Positions 35,129 to 44,451 of a stretch of DNA of 64,000 nucleotides are shown one piece after another (position 1 is the first letter of the stretch; every line of letters begins with the position of its first letter). Made by a program: the position numbers and the translations under genes. The notes beneath the pieces are model-generated. The model saw only the letters and a list, made by a program, of their open reading frames with translations, did no database searches and was not told the DNA's origin. Origin of the DNA: Cloacibacillus porcorum (GTDB lineage Bacteria > Synergistota > Synergistia > Synergistales > Synergistaceae); assembly GCF_001701045.1 (NCBI RefSeq), contig NZ_CP016757.1, forward strand, positions 1,047,501-1,111,500. Direction: 5' to 3'.

Positions 35129-36349
35129 ATGAAACCAAACCTTTCCGTAGAATACTGTGGCGTTAAATTTAAAAATCCGATGGTCATCGCCTCGGCTTCT
35201 CCGAGCAAAAACGGCGAATATATGCGCCGCTGTGCCGAGTCTGGCGCTGGTGGTGTTATCGCCAAGACCTACAGCCCCGAGCCGCTCGCTCAGAAATATG
35301 TCTCTCCGCGCTTTACGGTCCTCCATAAGAAGGGCTGGCCCCACAACTACTCCAACTATTCATGCGAATTTCTCGCCACCTACAACACCGAGGAATGGAT
35401 GCGGGAGATGGCGGCTGCGAAGAAGGCGTGTGACGAACGCGACTGCACGCTGGTCGGCAGTATCTCGGGAAATTCAAAGGAGAGCTGGATTGAGTTGGCG
35501 AAACGCATGGAGGATCTAGGTCTGCCGATGCTTGAACTCAACTTTGGCTGCCCGCATCCCAAGGATCTTGGCTACAAGAGCGGGCAGGAGCTTGGAAATT
35601 CTCCCGAGGCGGCGGCTGAGGTGACGCGTATCGTCTGCGAAGCCGTTAAGATCCCGGTATTTGTAAAACTCACCAGCGAGGCCGTCAGTATCGTTGATGT
35701 GGCGCAGCGCTGTAAGGGCGCGGGTGCGGCGGGTTTCACGGTTGTTAACCGTTTCTCGGCTCTTGATGTAGATATTGAAACGGGACGCCCGATCCTCCAC
35801 GGTGGATTCGCAGGTGTCGGCGGCCCCTGGATGAGGCCGATAACTCTCAAGTGGATCGCGAAGATTGCTGAGGCGACCGGAATGCCGATCTCTGCGACTA
35901 ACGGGATCTTCAGCTGGGAAGATGTGATCAAGTGCATCATGTGCGGCGCGACCACTGTGCAGACCTGCACGGCGATCATGTACGGCCCGAAACAGTTCGG
36001 CGAGGTTAAGACTTTCCTTGATGGCGTGGAAAAGTACCTTGTCGATCACAATATCGACGATATCAACAAGCTCCGCGGCATCACCCTGCCGCAGATAATC
36101 ACCTGGGACAAGGTAGACCGCGAGCATACGGCGATCAGCGTAGTGTGTCAGGATAAGTGTATCGGCTGTGGTCTCTGTCCGAGCTGGTGCTTCTATGACG
36201 CGATAAAGATTGTTGATGTCAACGGCAAGAAGAAGTCCTGCATCGATCCGGATAAGTGCGACGGCTGCGGTCTCTGCGCGGCGCTCTGTCCGAAAGACGC
36301 GATTGAGATGAAGGGCGAAGTGCCAGTCTATCTGGGTGACTTTAACTAA
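35129..36349 (+). CDS. PreA-like dihydropyrimidine/dihydroorotate dehydrogenase with ferredoxin domain
   Basis: A 406-aa flavin enzyme. Residues about 1-330 are a dihydroorotate dehydrogenase-type barrel (NPMVIASASPSKNGEYMRRC, LELNFGCPHPKDLGYKSGQE, VFVKLTSEAVSI). The C-terminus holds two 4Fe-4S clusters: CIGCGLCPSWC and CDGCGLCAALC. PreA reduces uracil or related rings, or works in reverse. The usual partner PreT, an NADH-linked subunit, is not in the window, so electrons must come from elsewhere. The last 78 nt are copied in the relic at 42655. The ribosome site is AAGGAG. Confidence 0.88.
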   Translation: MKPNLSVEYCGVKFKNPMVIASASPSKNGEYMRRCAESGAGGVIAKTYSPEPLAQKYVSPRFTVLHKKGWPHNYSNYSCEFLATYNTEEWMREMAAAKKACDERDCTLVGSISGNSKESWIELAKRMEDLGLPMLELNFGCPHPKDLGYKSGQELGNSPEAAAEVTRIVCEAVKIPVFVKLTSEAVSIVDVAQRCKGAGAAGFTVVNRFSALDVDIETGRPILHGGFAGVGGPWMRPITLKWIAKIAEATGMPISATNGIFSWEDVIKCIMCGATTVQTCTAIMYGPKQFGEVKTFLDGVEKYLVDHNIDDINKLRGITLPQIITWDKVDREHTAISVVCQDKCIGCGLCPSWCFYDAIKIVDVNGKKKSCIDPDKCDGCGLCAALCPKDAIEMKGEVPVYLGDFN

Positions 36350-36360
36350 GAGGATAAAAG

Positions 36361-37146
36361 ATGTCAAAAGACGGCAGATTTGCCATCGTTCGCGGGGGCG
36401 GAGATCTTGCGACGGGGATCATCTACAGGCTGTGGCGAAGCGGGTTTCGAGTTCTTTCGCTCGAAACGTGCACGCCGCTTGTGGTGAGGCGTACGGTATC
36501 GGCTGCCTCTGCCGTCTTTAATGGAAGCGTCGTCATCGATGGGATGCCGGCGAAAAAAATATCGTCCACGGATGAGGTATTTGCGGGCGGAGATGTCTCC
36601 GTACTGATAGATCCGGAGGGTGACTCGATAAAAAAACTGCGTCCGGATTTACTTGTCGACGCCATTATGGCTAAACGAAATACCGGAACGACGATAGATA
36701 TGGCCCCGCTGGTTATCGGAATAGGGCCAGGATTTACGGCCAAGGTTGATGTTCATTACGTTGTTGAGACTAAACGTGGACACTACCTTGGCCGCTTAAT
36801 TTCAGAGGGCGGTGCCATCCCGAATACAGGTATCCCCGGGATGGAGATGGGCTATACCACGGAACGTCTTTTAAGGGCGCCAGCCGAAGGATATCTGACG
36901 CCATATGCGGAGATAGGCGATCATGTGGAGGCTGGGGATGTAGTTGGAGCAGTTGGGACGAAAGAGGTCCGGGCGCAAATTCGCGGAACGCTCAGAGGGT
37001 TGATACATCCGTCGGTTTATCTTACAGAGGGTTTAAAGATAGGCGACGTTGACCCCCGCGATGTCCGGGAGCATTGTTTTTCAATCACCGATAAGGCGCT
37101 GGCGATTGCCGGAGGAGTCTTAGAGGCGGTCCTCAGAAATTGTTGA
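36361..37146 (+). CDS. yqeB: YqeB-type selenium-dependent molybdenum hydroxylase accessory protein
   Basis: A 261-aa protein of the EF2563/YqeB family, which accompanies molybdenum hydroxylases with labile selenium. It opens with FAIVRGGGDLATGIIYRLWR, a nucleotide-binding-type loop, followed by VLSLETCTPLVVRRTVS. GIGPGFTAKVDVHYVVETKRGHYLGR is also characteristic. It sits 11 nt after preA and 37 nt before the hydroxylase genes, which supports a role in maturing that enzyme. The biochemical step is not known. Confidence 0.82.
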   Translation: MSKDGRFAIVRGGGDLATGIIYRLWRSGFRVLSLETCTPLVVRRTVSAASAVFNGSVVIDGMPAKKISSTDEVFAGGDVSVLIDPEGDSIKKLRPDLLVDAIMAKRNTGTTIDMAPLVIGIGPGFTAKVDVHYVVETKRGHYLGRLISEGGAIPNTGIPGMEMGYTTERLLRAPAEGYLTPYAEIGDHVEAGDVVGAVGTKEVRAQIRGTLRGLIHPSVYLTEGLKIGDVDPRDVREHCFSITDKALAIAGGVLEAVLRNC

Positions 37147-37182
37147 TGTAACTCCATCTGAAGTGTCAGGAGGATGAATGCA

Positions 37183-37662
37183 ATGGAGACGCGGGAACTA
37201 AATTTTATTGTGAACGGAAAACCTCAAAAGATAGAGGTACGTACAAATTGGACGCTTGCACTGGCGCTGCGTGAGAAGCTAGGTCTATTAGGAACTAAGA
37301 TCGGGTGCGGCGAAGGTGAATGCGGCGCCTGTACGGTGTTAATGGATGGAAAGACGGTTACTTCATGCCTTGTCCTTGCAGTACAGGCTGAAGGAGCAGA
37401 AATTATTACTATAGAGGGGCTTTCTTCCGAAGACGGACTTCATCCCGTACAGCAGGCCTTTGTCGACGCCGGGGCCATACAGTGCGGATATTGTACGCCT
37501 GGTATGGTCATGTCTGCGGTGGCGCTGCTGGAGAGATATCCAGACCCCACCGATGAACAGATACGCTATGGGCTCACGGGGAACCTTTGCCGCTGTACCG
37601 GTTATCAGAAAATCTTTGAGGCTGTGAGGATAGCCGCAAAACGGATGAGGGGGGTGGCGTGA
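37183..37662 (+). CDS. Molybdenum hydroxylase, 2Fe-2S subunit
   Basis: A 159-aa small subunit of the xanthine dehydrogenase family. The plant-type ferredoxin domain has CGEGECGACTVLMDGKTVTSC; the helical second domain has CGYCTPGMVM and NLCRCTGYQ. It passes electrons from the molybdenum site to FAD. ATG 37183 lies 9 nt after AGGAGG; an ATG at 37174 directly touches that site and is unlikely to be used. The TGA overlaps the next gene's start. Confidence 0.92.
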   Translation: METRELNFIVNGKPQKIEVRTNWTLALALREKLGLLGTKIGCGEGECGACTVLMDGKTVTSCLVLAVQAEGAEIITIEGLSSEDGLHPVQQAFVDAGAIQCGYCTPGMVMSAVALLERYPDPTDEQIRYGLTGNLCRCTGYQKIFEAVRIAAKRMRGVA

Positions 37663-39998
37663 TGGCTGACGTTCGCTTTGAGAAAGGCGTGTATTCTGTA
37701 ATAGGCACAAAGCAGCCCTATATTGACGCGTATGATAAGGTCACGGGGCGCACCAATTATGTAAGCGACCTTTCCCTTCCCGGGATGCTTCATGGAAGAG
37801 CCCTGCGCAGTCCCTATCCTCACGCGCGGATCATTTCTCTTGACACTTCGGCGGCGGAGAAGGTTCCTGGAATCAAATGCGTGCTCACAGGCAAAAACGT
37901 TCGGCAGAACAAGTGGGGGCCGGTTACAAAGGATGAATACCTGCTTGCCGTCGATAAGGTAAACTTCGTCGGAGATGAGGTTGCTGCGGTTGCCGGCGTA
38001 GACGAAGAGGCCTGCGAAGAGGCTCTTTCAAAGATAAAGGTCGAATATGAAGAGCTGCCGGCGGTACTGTCAATGCATGACGCGATGAAAGAGGGAGCTC
38101 CAGTTATACATGAGGACTTTCCCGGCAATGTAAACCATCATTTTGATATTCCGCGCGGTGATATAGACTCCGTTTTTAAAAACGCCTATTTGGTACATGA
38201 AGGCGAATATGAGACTCAGCTTGAATATCAGGCCTATATTGAACCGATGGGCGGTATCTCGACCTGGGACAGTAAGGGTAACCTTACGATATATGCCGGT
38301 ATCCAGACGCCTACCTGGTCAAGGAATGATTACGCCGTAGCGCTTGGCATCCCGGTCGAAAAGATAAGGATCGTACAGCCCTATTTTGGCGGCGGGTTTG
38401 GCGCCAAGCTCTCGCAGCAGGTACACCCGCTCGGCGCGCTGCTTGCGAAATACGCCGAGCAGCCGGTCAGGTTCTTCTTAGACAGAGTTGAAGATTTTCA
38501 GTGCGGGCTTCCGCGCGTACCGATGTATTTCAAGATCAAGACGGCTTGGGACAGAGACGGCAAATACCTTGGAAAACGTACCTATATCCTTGCCGACAAC
38601 GGCGCGTACGCGTCTTACGGAGCGCCGATCGCGCTGACGGCCATGTACCGTATCGATATTATGTATCAGGTTCCGGTCCTGCATTCTGTATGTGATCTGG
38701 TTTATACGAACAAAGTTCCAACCGGATGCTTCCGTGGCTTCGGCAACACGCAGATGCACCTTGCGCACGAAACGCATCTTGATGAAGTCGCCGAAATGCT
38801 GGGAATAGGTGCGGATGAAATACGTTACCGCAACATCGCCGTTCCGGGCTACAAGAATCCGCATGGCTGGAAGACCAATAGCTGCGAGATTAAGCAGTGC
38901 ATTGAAAAAGCGGTCACGAAATCCGATTACCACGCGAAACGTGACGAGCTGACCAAGAAAAATGAATCCACCGGCGATATCAAAAGAGGAATCGGGCTTG
39001 CGGGCGCGGTGCATGTATCCGGAAACAGATCGTTCATAAAGCCGTTTGAGGGAGGCGCAGTTCTCCTTCGGATGAATGAGCAGGGAAAAGTCTACATTTA
39101 CAGCAACGAGCCGGATATGGGACAGGGCATAAGGACTACGCTGAGCATATGCGTCGCAGACGCGCTTAAACTGGACCTCGACCATATCTGTGTGCCTGAT
39201 CCCGACACGAATATCGTGCCGTTCGGGCTTGGCTGTTTTGCCAGCCGTGGAACTTACATGGCTACTGGCGCGATGCACATGGCGGTGGAGGATATGAGGG
39301 CGAAGCTGATAAAACTTGCCTCAGAGATGCTTTCGCTTCCTGAAGAGGAATTGAAGCTGGCGGACGGCTCCGTCGTTTCCGCAAAAGATCCCTCTAAAAG
39401 AGCGTCATTTGCCGAGCTGGCGTGGAAACATGTCTGTGATTTTCCAGGACAGCATATTCTGGGAATCGGACACTTTACCCCCGCGGGCGTCGAATATCCC
39501 GACGAAACAAAGTACAACAATATCTCAGGAGGCTATGCCTTCGGGTGCCATGTTGCGGAGGTAGAGGTAAATACCAAAACCGGACAGATCAAGGTATCTA
39601 ATATATTCGCAGTTCACGACGTTGGTCAGCCGATAAACCGTTTGGCCCTTGAAGGACAGCTGCAGGGCGGTATCGCTCAAGGATACGGATGGGCCCTCAT
39701 GGAGCACTTGAAACATAACGAAAAGGGCAGAGTGGCAAATGCCTGTTTCCTTGACTACCAGATACCGACCGCCGCGGACATTCCCCAAATAGAGGTGGAC
39801 TTTGCGGACAGCTTTGAGTGGTCGACCGGGTTTGGTGCAAAATCGATTGGAGAATGCGCGACAAATCCAACTGCTCCCGCGATATTGAACGCTATCTATA
39901 ATGCGGTGGGGATAAGGTTCAAAGAACTTCCAATAACCGCCGAAAAGATGCTCAAAGCGCTGAAAGAAAAAGAGAAGGCCTCTGAAGGCAGAGGTTAG
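37662..39998 (+). CDS. Molybdenum hydroxylase, molybdopterin-binding large subunit
   Basis: A 778-aa catalytic subunit of the xanthine dehydrogenase/aldehyde oxidase family. The molybdopterin motifs FGGGFGAK and GCFRGFGNTQ and the catalytic glutamate in GAKSIGECATNPTAPAI (near residue 734) are all present. The sequence around the glutamate differs from true xanthine dehydrogenases, so the substrate is probably another N-heterocycle or aldehyde. It overlaps the 2Fe-2S subunit (ATG at 37662 inside its TGA); the FAD subunit follows 15 nt later. Confidence 0.9.
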   Translation: MADVRFEKGVYSVIGTKQPYIDAYDKVTGRTNYVSDLSLPGMLHGRALRSPYPHARIISLDTSAAEKVPGIKCVLTGKNVRQNKWGPVTKDEYLLAVDKVNFVGDEVAAVAGVDEEACEEALSKIKVEYEELPAVLSMHDAMKEGAPVIHEDFPGNVNHHFDIPRGDIDSVFKNAYLVHEGEYETQLEYQAYIEPMGGISTWDSKGNLTIYAGIQTPTWSRNDYAVALGIPVEKIRIVQPYFGGGFGAKLSQQVHPLGALLAKYAEQPVRFFLDRVEDFQCGLPRVPMYFKIKTAWDRDGKYLGKRTYILADNGAYASYGAPIALTAMYRIDIMYQVPVLHSVCDLVYTNKVPTGCFRGFGNTQMHLAHETHLDEVAEMLGIGADEIRYRNIAVPGYKNPHGWKTNSCEIKQCIEKAVTKSDYHAKRDELTKKNESTGDIKRGIGLAGAVHVSGNRSFIKPFEGGAVLLRMNEQGKVYIYSNEPDMGQGIRTTLSICVADALKLDLDHICVPDPDTNIVPFGLGCFASRGTYMATGAMHMAVEDMRAKLIKLASEMLSLPEEELKLADGSVVSAKDPSKRASFAELAWKHVCDFPGQHILGIGHFTPAGVEYPDETKYNNISGGYAFGCHVAEVEVNTKTGQIKVSNIFAVHDVGQPINRLALEGQLQGGIAQGYGWALMEHLKHNEKGRVANACFLDYQIPTAADIPQIEVDFADSFEWSTGFGAKSIGECATNPTAPAILNAIYNAVGIRFKELPITAEKMLKALKEKEKASEGRG

Positions 39999-40013
39999 GG
40001 GGAGGAAGCTGCT

Positions 40014-40862
40014 ATGTTCAACGTCACTTATTTTGCGCCTAACAATTTGTCTGATGCGCTCGATTATCTCTCCGAACACAAAGATGCGCGGATATTGGCG
40101 GGAGGGACGGATCTTATCGCCAAGTGGAAGAAGATCGGTCACCCTGATATGGATCTGCTGGATATCCGCAATATAGAAAGTTTTAAAGAGATATCTCAGT
40201 GTGAAAATGGGCTATTCATTGGGGCGGGTGTCACGATGGATACGGTACAGTACAGCGCCGTTATTGTGGAACAGTTGCCGATTCTCGCCGAGGCGGCGGG
40301 CAAGGTTGGGTCCGTGCAGGTCAGGAACATGGCCACGATCGGAGGCAACATCTGCAATGCCGCTCCCTCCGCCGATACGGTATTGCCTCTCATTGTATAT
40401 GATGCCGAGGCAGTAATTGTTTCAAAAAATGCCGAAAAACGTTGTCCTTTGAAGAAATTTTTTGTCGGTCCTGGCAAAACGATTCTACAGCAGGGTGAGC
40501 TGCTGAAAGGGGTTTTCGTACCTTATCCCGCTAAAGAAAGCGGCGCCGCGTTTGCAAAACACAGCAGGCGTGTGGGAATGGACTTGGCGACGGTCGGCGT
40601 GGCGGTTGATATCTGTCTGAGCGACGATACGGTGGGATATGTCAGGGTTGCACTTGGAGCCGTTGGTCCAGTTCCTATTTTCGTAAAAAGCCTTGAAAAA
40701 TTTACCGGAGCCAAGATAGGAGACGGTGTTATAGAAGAAATAGCTGTTATTTCAGCCGACCAAGCGGTACCGATTACCGACGTACGCGGCAGCAGAGAAT
40801 ATAGAAAAGACATGGTTTATGAAAATGTGAAAAAGTGTCTGTCTGAGGCACTCAAGAAGTAA
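40014..40862 (+). CDS. Molybdenum hydroxylase, FAD-binding subunit
   Basis: A 282-aa CoxM-type flavoprotein completing the three-subunit hydroxylase. The FAD motifs AGGTDLIAKWKK and TIGGNICNAAPSADT are clear, and the C-terminal CO-dehydrogenase flavoprotein domain follows (VGMDLATVGVAVDICL, ITDVRGSREYRKDM). GGGGAGGA lies ahead of the ATG. Downstream are 146 bp without a gene or convincing terminator. Confidence 0.92.
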   Translation: MFNVTYFAPNNLSDALDYLSEHKDARILAGGTDLIAKWKKIGHPDMDLLDIRNIESFKEISQCENGLFIGAGVTMDTVQYSAVIVEQLPILAEAAGKVGSVQVRNMATIGGNICNAAPSADTVLPLIVYDAEAVIVSKNAEKRCPLKKFFVGPGKTILQQGELLKGVFVPYPAKESGAAFAKHSRRVGMDLATVGVAVDICLSDDTVGYVRVALGAVGPVPIFVKSLEKFTGAKIGDGVIEEIAVISADQAVPITDVRGSREYRKDMVYENVKKCLSEALKK

Positions 40863-41008
40863 TGTAACTTAACTGTTGGCGGCATTCTGTGTGAAAATTG
40901 CCGGCTTTTTACGCCGAGTGCCGCTAGCGTTGCTTATCCATATTTATAAGTAATCGCGTATGAAGTACTAAAGTCTGTTCAAATTTTTTGATGAGGAGTT
41001 GGTCTTGA

Positions 41009-42241
41009 ATGGCGATATGGGAAAAAGGACCAGGTTTTGGCGAAGGGCTGCGTTCTTTCTGGGGAGATCAAAACTTTGCAAATGTAAGCAACGGTATAAT
41101 TGACGGCCTCGTTTTTGGAATCATAGCTATTCCCCTTATCCAAAAGGCCTGTTCCGTGGCGAATTTGCCGCCAGAGATAGTAGAAAGCTGGCTTGTGACG
41201 GTCTATGTCGGTGGCGGTATAATAAGCTGCATAATGGCGCTGTATTATAAACTCCCTATTGTCGGCGCTTGGTCCATCCCAGGAGCGATGGCGCTGGCGC
41301 AGGTACTTGGTAATTTTACCCTGCCGGAAATGGTCGGTGGTTTTTTGGTCGCGGGCCTGATCGATTTGCTTTTAGGTCTAACGGGAACGGTAAGAACACT
41401 TGTCAGAAAGATCCCCGGCGCCGTTATGATGGCGATGGTTGCCGGTACTCTCTTTGGATGGGGCTCTAAATGTGTTACATCTTTTAAAACGGCTCCAGTA
41501 ATATGTGCCTTCGGAGTAATCGGTTTCGTTATTTGTAAAAAATTCCTTAAAAGAGTGCCAGCCGTGGTTGGTACGTTGGTAGCGGTATTTGCCGCATCAA
41601 TAGTAATGGGAAAACTTGCGCCGATTCCTTTTGATTTTTCCATCGCCAAACCTGTGTTTGTAATGCCCGCGTTCAACATCAAAGCGGCGCTTTCCATAGG
41701 CGTTCCTCTTGGATTGTTAGTTGTATGCGCTGAGAATATGCAGGCCATAGGCGTTCAGATTGAAATAGGCAAGAAGCCGCCAGTAAATGCTATCACTGTT
41801 ATTAGCGGTATTGGAGGGATCATAGCCCCGTTTTTCTGCGGGCACAACTGCAATATAGCCGGGCCTATGACTGCGTGGGCCGGGAGTGACGACTGCGGTG
41901 AAGTGGACAAGCGTTATGTAGCCGCCGTATGGTGTGGTATTGCTTTTGCCCTCACCGGAATATTTGCCAAGTTTACGATGGGGCTCCTTGCAGCCATTCC
42001 AGCCGAAGCATTAAATATGGTAGTCAGCCTTACGCTGATAGGAATGATTATCGGTGGCTTGCAAGAATCTTTTGGATCTGGCAAATTTAAATTCGGCAGT
42101 TTTGTGTCATTCATTACCGCAGCCAGCGGTGTGACCTTCTTTGGAATTGGTTCCGCATTCTGGGCTCTCTTTGCCGGCACGGTAATAACTCTTCTGCTGG
42201 AGAAAGGAGACTACGATTCAATGGTATCGCCGTTGGATTAG
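41009..42241 (+). CDS. BenE/NCS2-like membrane transporter
   Basis: A 410-aa inner-membrane protein with about 11-12 helices. The pattern PIVGAWSIPGAMALAQVLGN, GVPLGLLVVCAENMQAIGVQ and FFCGHNCNIAGPMTAWAG fits the benzoate/proton symporter BenE group, related to nucleobase permeases. It probably imports the compound attacked by the hydroxylase or PreA-like enzyme. ATG 41009 follows GAGGAG by about 10 nt. Confidence 0.8.
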   Translation: MAIWEKGPGFGEGLRSFWGDQNFANVSNGIIDGLVFGIIAIPLIQKACSVANLPPEIVESWLVTVYVGGGIISCIMALYYKLPIVGAWSIPGAMALAQVLGNFTLPEMVGGFLVAGLIDLLLGLTGTVRTLVRKIPGAVMMAMVAGTLFGWGSKCVTSFKTAPVICAFGVIGFVICKKFLKRVPAVVGTLVAVFAASIVMGKLAPIPFDFSIAKPVFVMPAFNIKAALSIGVPLGLLVVCAENMQAIGVQIEIGKKPPVNAITVISGIGGIIAPFFCGHNCNIAGPMTAWAGSDDCGEVDKRYVAAVWCGIAFALTGIFAKFTMGLLAAIPAEALNMVVSLTLIGMIIGGLQESFGSGKFKFGSFVSFITAASGVTFFGIGSAFWALFAGTVITLLLEKGDYDSMVSPLD

Positions 42242-42257
42242 GGGCTTATCAATATAT

Positions 42258-42294
42258 TTCGTGCAGTACCGGTCATATTGCGGTATTGCACGAA
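42258..42294 (+). terminator. Hairpin after the transporter gene, possible terminator
   Basis: TTCGTGCAGTACCG and CGGTATTGCACGAA form a 14-bp stem with one mismatch. It is followed by TAAATTT rather than a true T run, so termination may be partial. Confidence 0.5.
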
Positions 42295-42329
42295 TAAATT
42301 TCTAAAAAGTGATGATCATATGAGTTAAG

Positions 42330-42655
42330 AAAAAATTTTTTAGAGCGTGGCTTGTCCAGATTCCGGTAGTTCTCTGAGACAGGCGGGTGAATATGGAGAG
42401 TGTTGGGCGCTGGTTCTCTCCGAGTGTTACAGACCGGCAGAGATTACGACCGCGTTTGTTCTTCCTGAGCTTTGGAATACCGGCTACGCGCTTGATATCG
42501 TTCCAAAGCTGGCTGACAGAAACGCGGCAGAGACGACGGAGCTCCTTGGGCGCCTGGCAAAGAAATACGGCTACGGTCTTTGCGCGGTGCTCTGTCCGAA
42601 GGATGCGATCAAGATGAAGGGTGAAGTGCCACTCTATCTGGGAGACTTCAATTGA
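42330..42655 (+). pseudogene. Chimeric relic: 5' nitrilase-family gene joined to 3' preA
   Basis: Positions about 42335-42572 copy the 5' part of the nitrilase gene at 45481, and 42567-42655 copy the last part of preA (36266-36349). The two meet at a shared ACGGCT. The start ATG is lost, a TGA interrupts the nitrilase frame near 42373, and 2 bases are inserted near 42416 (TTCTCTCC for CTCTCC). A 102-codon frame through it is therefore a remnant. It sits between the BenE-like and TRAP genes and implies a former nitrilase-to-preA order. Confidence 0.88.
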
Positions 42656-42666
42656 GGTGACAGACT

Positions 42667-43128
42667 TTGCGTCTATTAGAAAAAATAGCGGGAGCTATAA
42701 GCATTTTTTTCCTGGGTGTTGCTATTCTTTTAGTAACTTTCAATGTTACCGCGAGATATGTTTTCAATTACGGAGAACCATGGTGTGAAGAAGCGATACG
42801 CTATTCTGTCGTCTTTGCCACATTTTTTGGACTAAGCCTCGCAGTTGCTAAAAATGAAAGCATGAAGATAGATGTATTGGTACAACTTACAAAGGGCAGG
42901 CTGCAGCGGTTGATTCATCTGATAGGCACGTTGGCGGAAGTTACGGTGCTGTGGCTGCTTCTATACTTCTCATATCTTCTGGTGGCAGAAACGATAGAAA
43001 GCGGTCAGATAACGCCCTCGGCGGATTACCCGATGTACATTCCGTATCTGTTTGTGACAGCGGGAGTCTTTGTATGTGCCTTGAGCTCGCTTTACGCCCT
43101 TTACAATGCAATAAAGGGGGAAAAATAA
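42667..43128 (+). CDS. dctQ: TRAP transporter small membrane subunit (DctQ)
   Basis: A 153-aa protein with four transmembrane helices and the DctQ motif FNYGEPWCEEAIRYSVVFATFFG. It bridges the binding protein and the large subunit of a sodium-driven carboxylate importer. It starts at TTG 42667, 6 nt after AGGTGA; no Met lies near. The large subunit begins 1 nt past the stop. Confidence 0.88.
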   Translation: MRLLEKIAGAISIFFLGVAILLVTFNVTARYVFNYGEPWCEEAIRYSVVFATFFGLSLAVAKNESMKIDVLVQLTKGRLQRLIHLIGTLAEVTVLWLLLYFSYLLVAETIESGQITPSADYPMYIPYLFVTAGVFVCALSSLYALYNAIKGEK

Positions 43129-43129
43129 G

Positions 43130-44419
43130 ATGGAAATGGCGATGGTACTTTTCGCTACGCTGTTTATTTTCCTTTTCCTCAGTGCCCCTATCTACGTGGC
43201 GTTGACAGCCTCTTCGCTTATAACAATGTTTATTTTTGGCGATTACAGTTTGTCAGCGGTCATGCAGAGGATATTTGGCGGCATGGACAAATTTGCCCTG
43301 ATGTCTCTGCCATTTTATGTTCTTGCCGCGGATATTATGACTGTTGGGGGAATGTCCAAAAAAATCGTTGATTTTGTTAATGTGGCAATGGGCAGCTTCC
43401 GTGGCAGTCTTGCCATCGTGACACAGGGGGCCAGTATGTTTTTTGGAGCATTATCTGGCTCAAGTCCAGCGACGGTAGTTGCGATAGGCTCGATGATGTA
43501 CCCCAGGCTCACAAATGAGGCTGAGGGAGGTTATTCCAAGAGGTTTGCCGCTGGCCTTATTACGTCGTCGGGAGCTGTAGCAATTTTGATACCTCCGAGT
43601 ATAACGTTCATTATTTACGGAGCCACGACAGGTGTTTCGATTGCGGCGCTGTTTGCCGGCGGACTTGGCGCTGGGCTAGTATTCGGTGGCTTGATAATGC
43701 TCTACAGCTATTATTACGCCTTAAATCACCACGTGGTAGTTGGACAGAAAGTTACCAGCGCTGAACTTATAAAAGTTACCAAGGATGCTTCTTGGTCTCT
43801 TGGGGTTCCGGTAATTATTGTCGGTGGAATATCAGCCGGGATATTTACTCCCACGGAGGCTGCTGGATTTTCAGTTGTATATGCGCTTTTTGTATGTGTG
43901 TTCATATACAAGGAACTTCCACTTTCAAAGCTATTAATGGCAATGAAGACCTCTGCCGTTACGATAGGACAGCTGATGATGCTGCTTGGTACGGCAGGGT
44001 TGTTTGGCTGGGTGCTGACTGTCTCGTTCTTTCCGCAAATTCTTGCTGAGTTATTGACGACGACCATAACATCGAAATATACCATGCTGTTTATTGTCAA
44101 TATAATGTTCCTTATTGCAGGGATGTTTGTTGATGGAGGTGCGGCCATAATGATTCTTGCGCCGCTGATCTTTCTTCCTATGGTCAAACTTGGCGTCGAC
44201 CCCGTTCATCTTGGAGTAGTTTTAGTAACCAACCTCTCTATTGGTATGTTTACTCCACCCTTTGGATTGAACCTTTTTGTCGCGCGCTCTGTTACGGGAC
44301 TGTCTCTTGGTGAAATATACCGTTCCGTGTTGCCGTTTATAGTAATCAGCATAATAGCTCTGATTATTATTACCTATATTCCGGCGGTGTCTATGATTTT
44401 TGTTTCGCTACTTTCTTAA
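43130..44419 (+). CDS. dctM: TRAP transporter large membrane subunit (DctM)
   Basis: A 429-aa channel subunit with about 12 helices. It shows LPFYVLAADIMTVGGMSKKI, GALSGSSPATVVAIGSMMYP, IPPSITFIIYGATTGVSI and GMFTPPFGLNLFVARSV, all standard for DctM. The substrate is set by the DctP protein that follows 32 nt later. It is part of the catabolic island. Confidence 0.92.
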   Translation: MEMAMVLFATLFIFLFLSAPIYVALTASSLITMFIFGDYSLSAVMQRIFGGMDKFALMSLPFYVLAADIMTVGGMSKKIVDFVNVAMGSFRGSLAIVTQGASMFFGALSGSSPATVVAIGSMMYPRLTNEAEGGYSKRFAAGLITSSGAVAILIPPSITFIIYGATTGVSIAALFAGGLGAGLVFGGLIMLYSYYYALNHHVVVGQKVTSAELIKVTKDASWSLGVPVIIVGGISAGIFTPTEAAGFSVVYALFVCVFIYKELPLSKLLMAMKTSAVTIGQLMMLLGTAGLFGWVLTVSFFPQILAELLTTTITSKYTMLFIVNIMFLIAGMFVDGGAAIMILAPLIFLPMVKLGVDPVHLGVVLVTNLSIGMFTPPFGLNLFVARSVTGLSLGEIYRSVLPFIVISIIALIIITYIPAVSMIFVSLLS

Positions 44420-44451
44420 TATTAATGAATACTCAGGGAGGAAAATTGACT

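Noticed and set aside
35516-36367. 283-codon minus-strand frame
   Set aside because: Antisense to preA, which has an intact flavin barrel and two iron-sulfur motifs.
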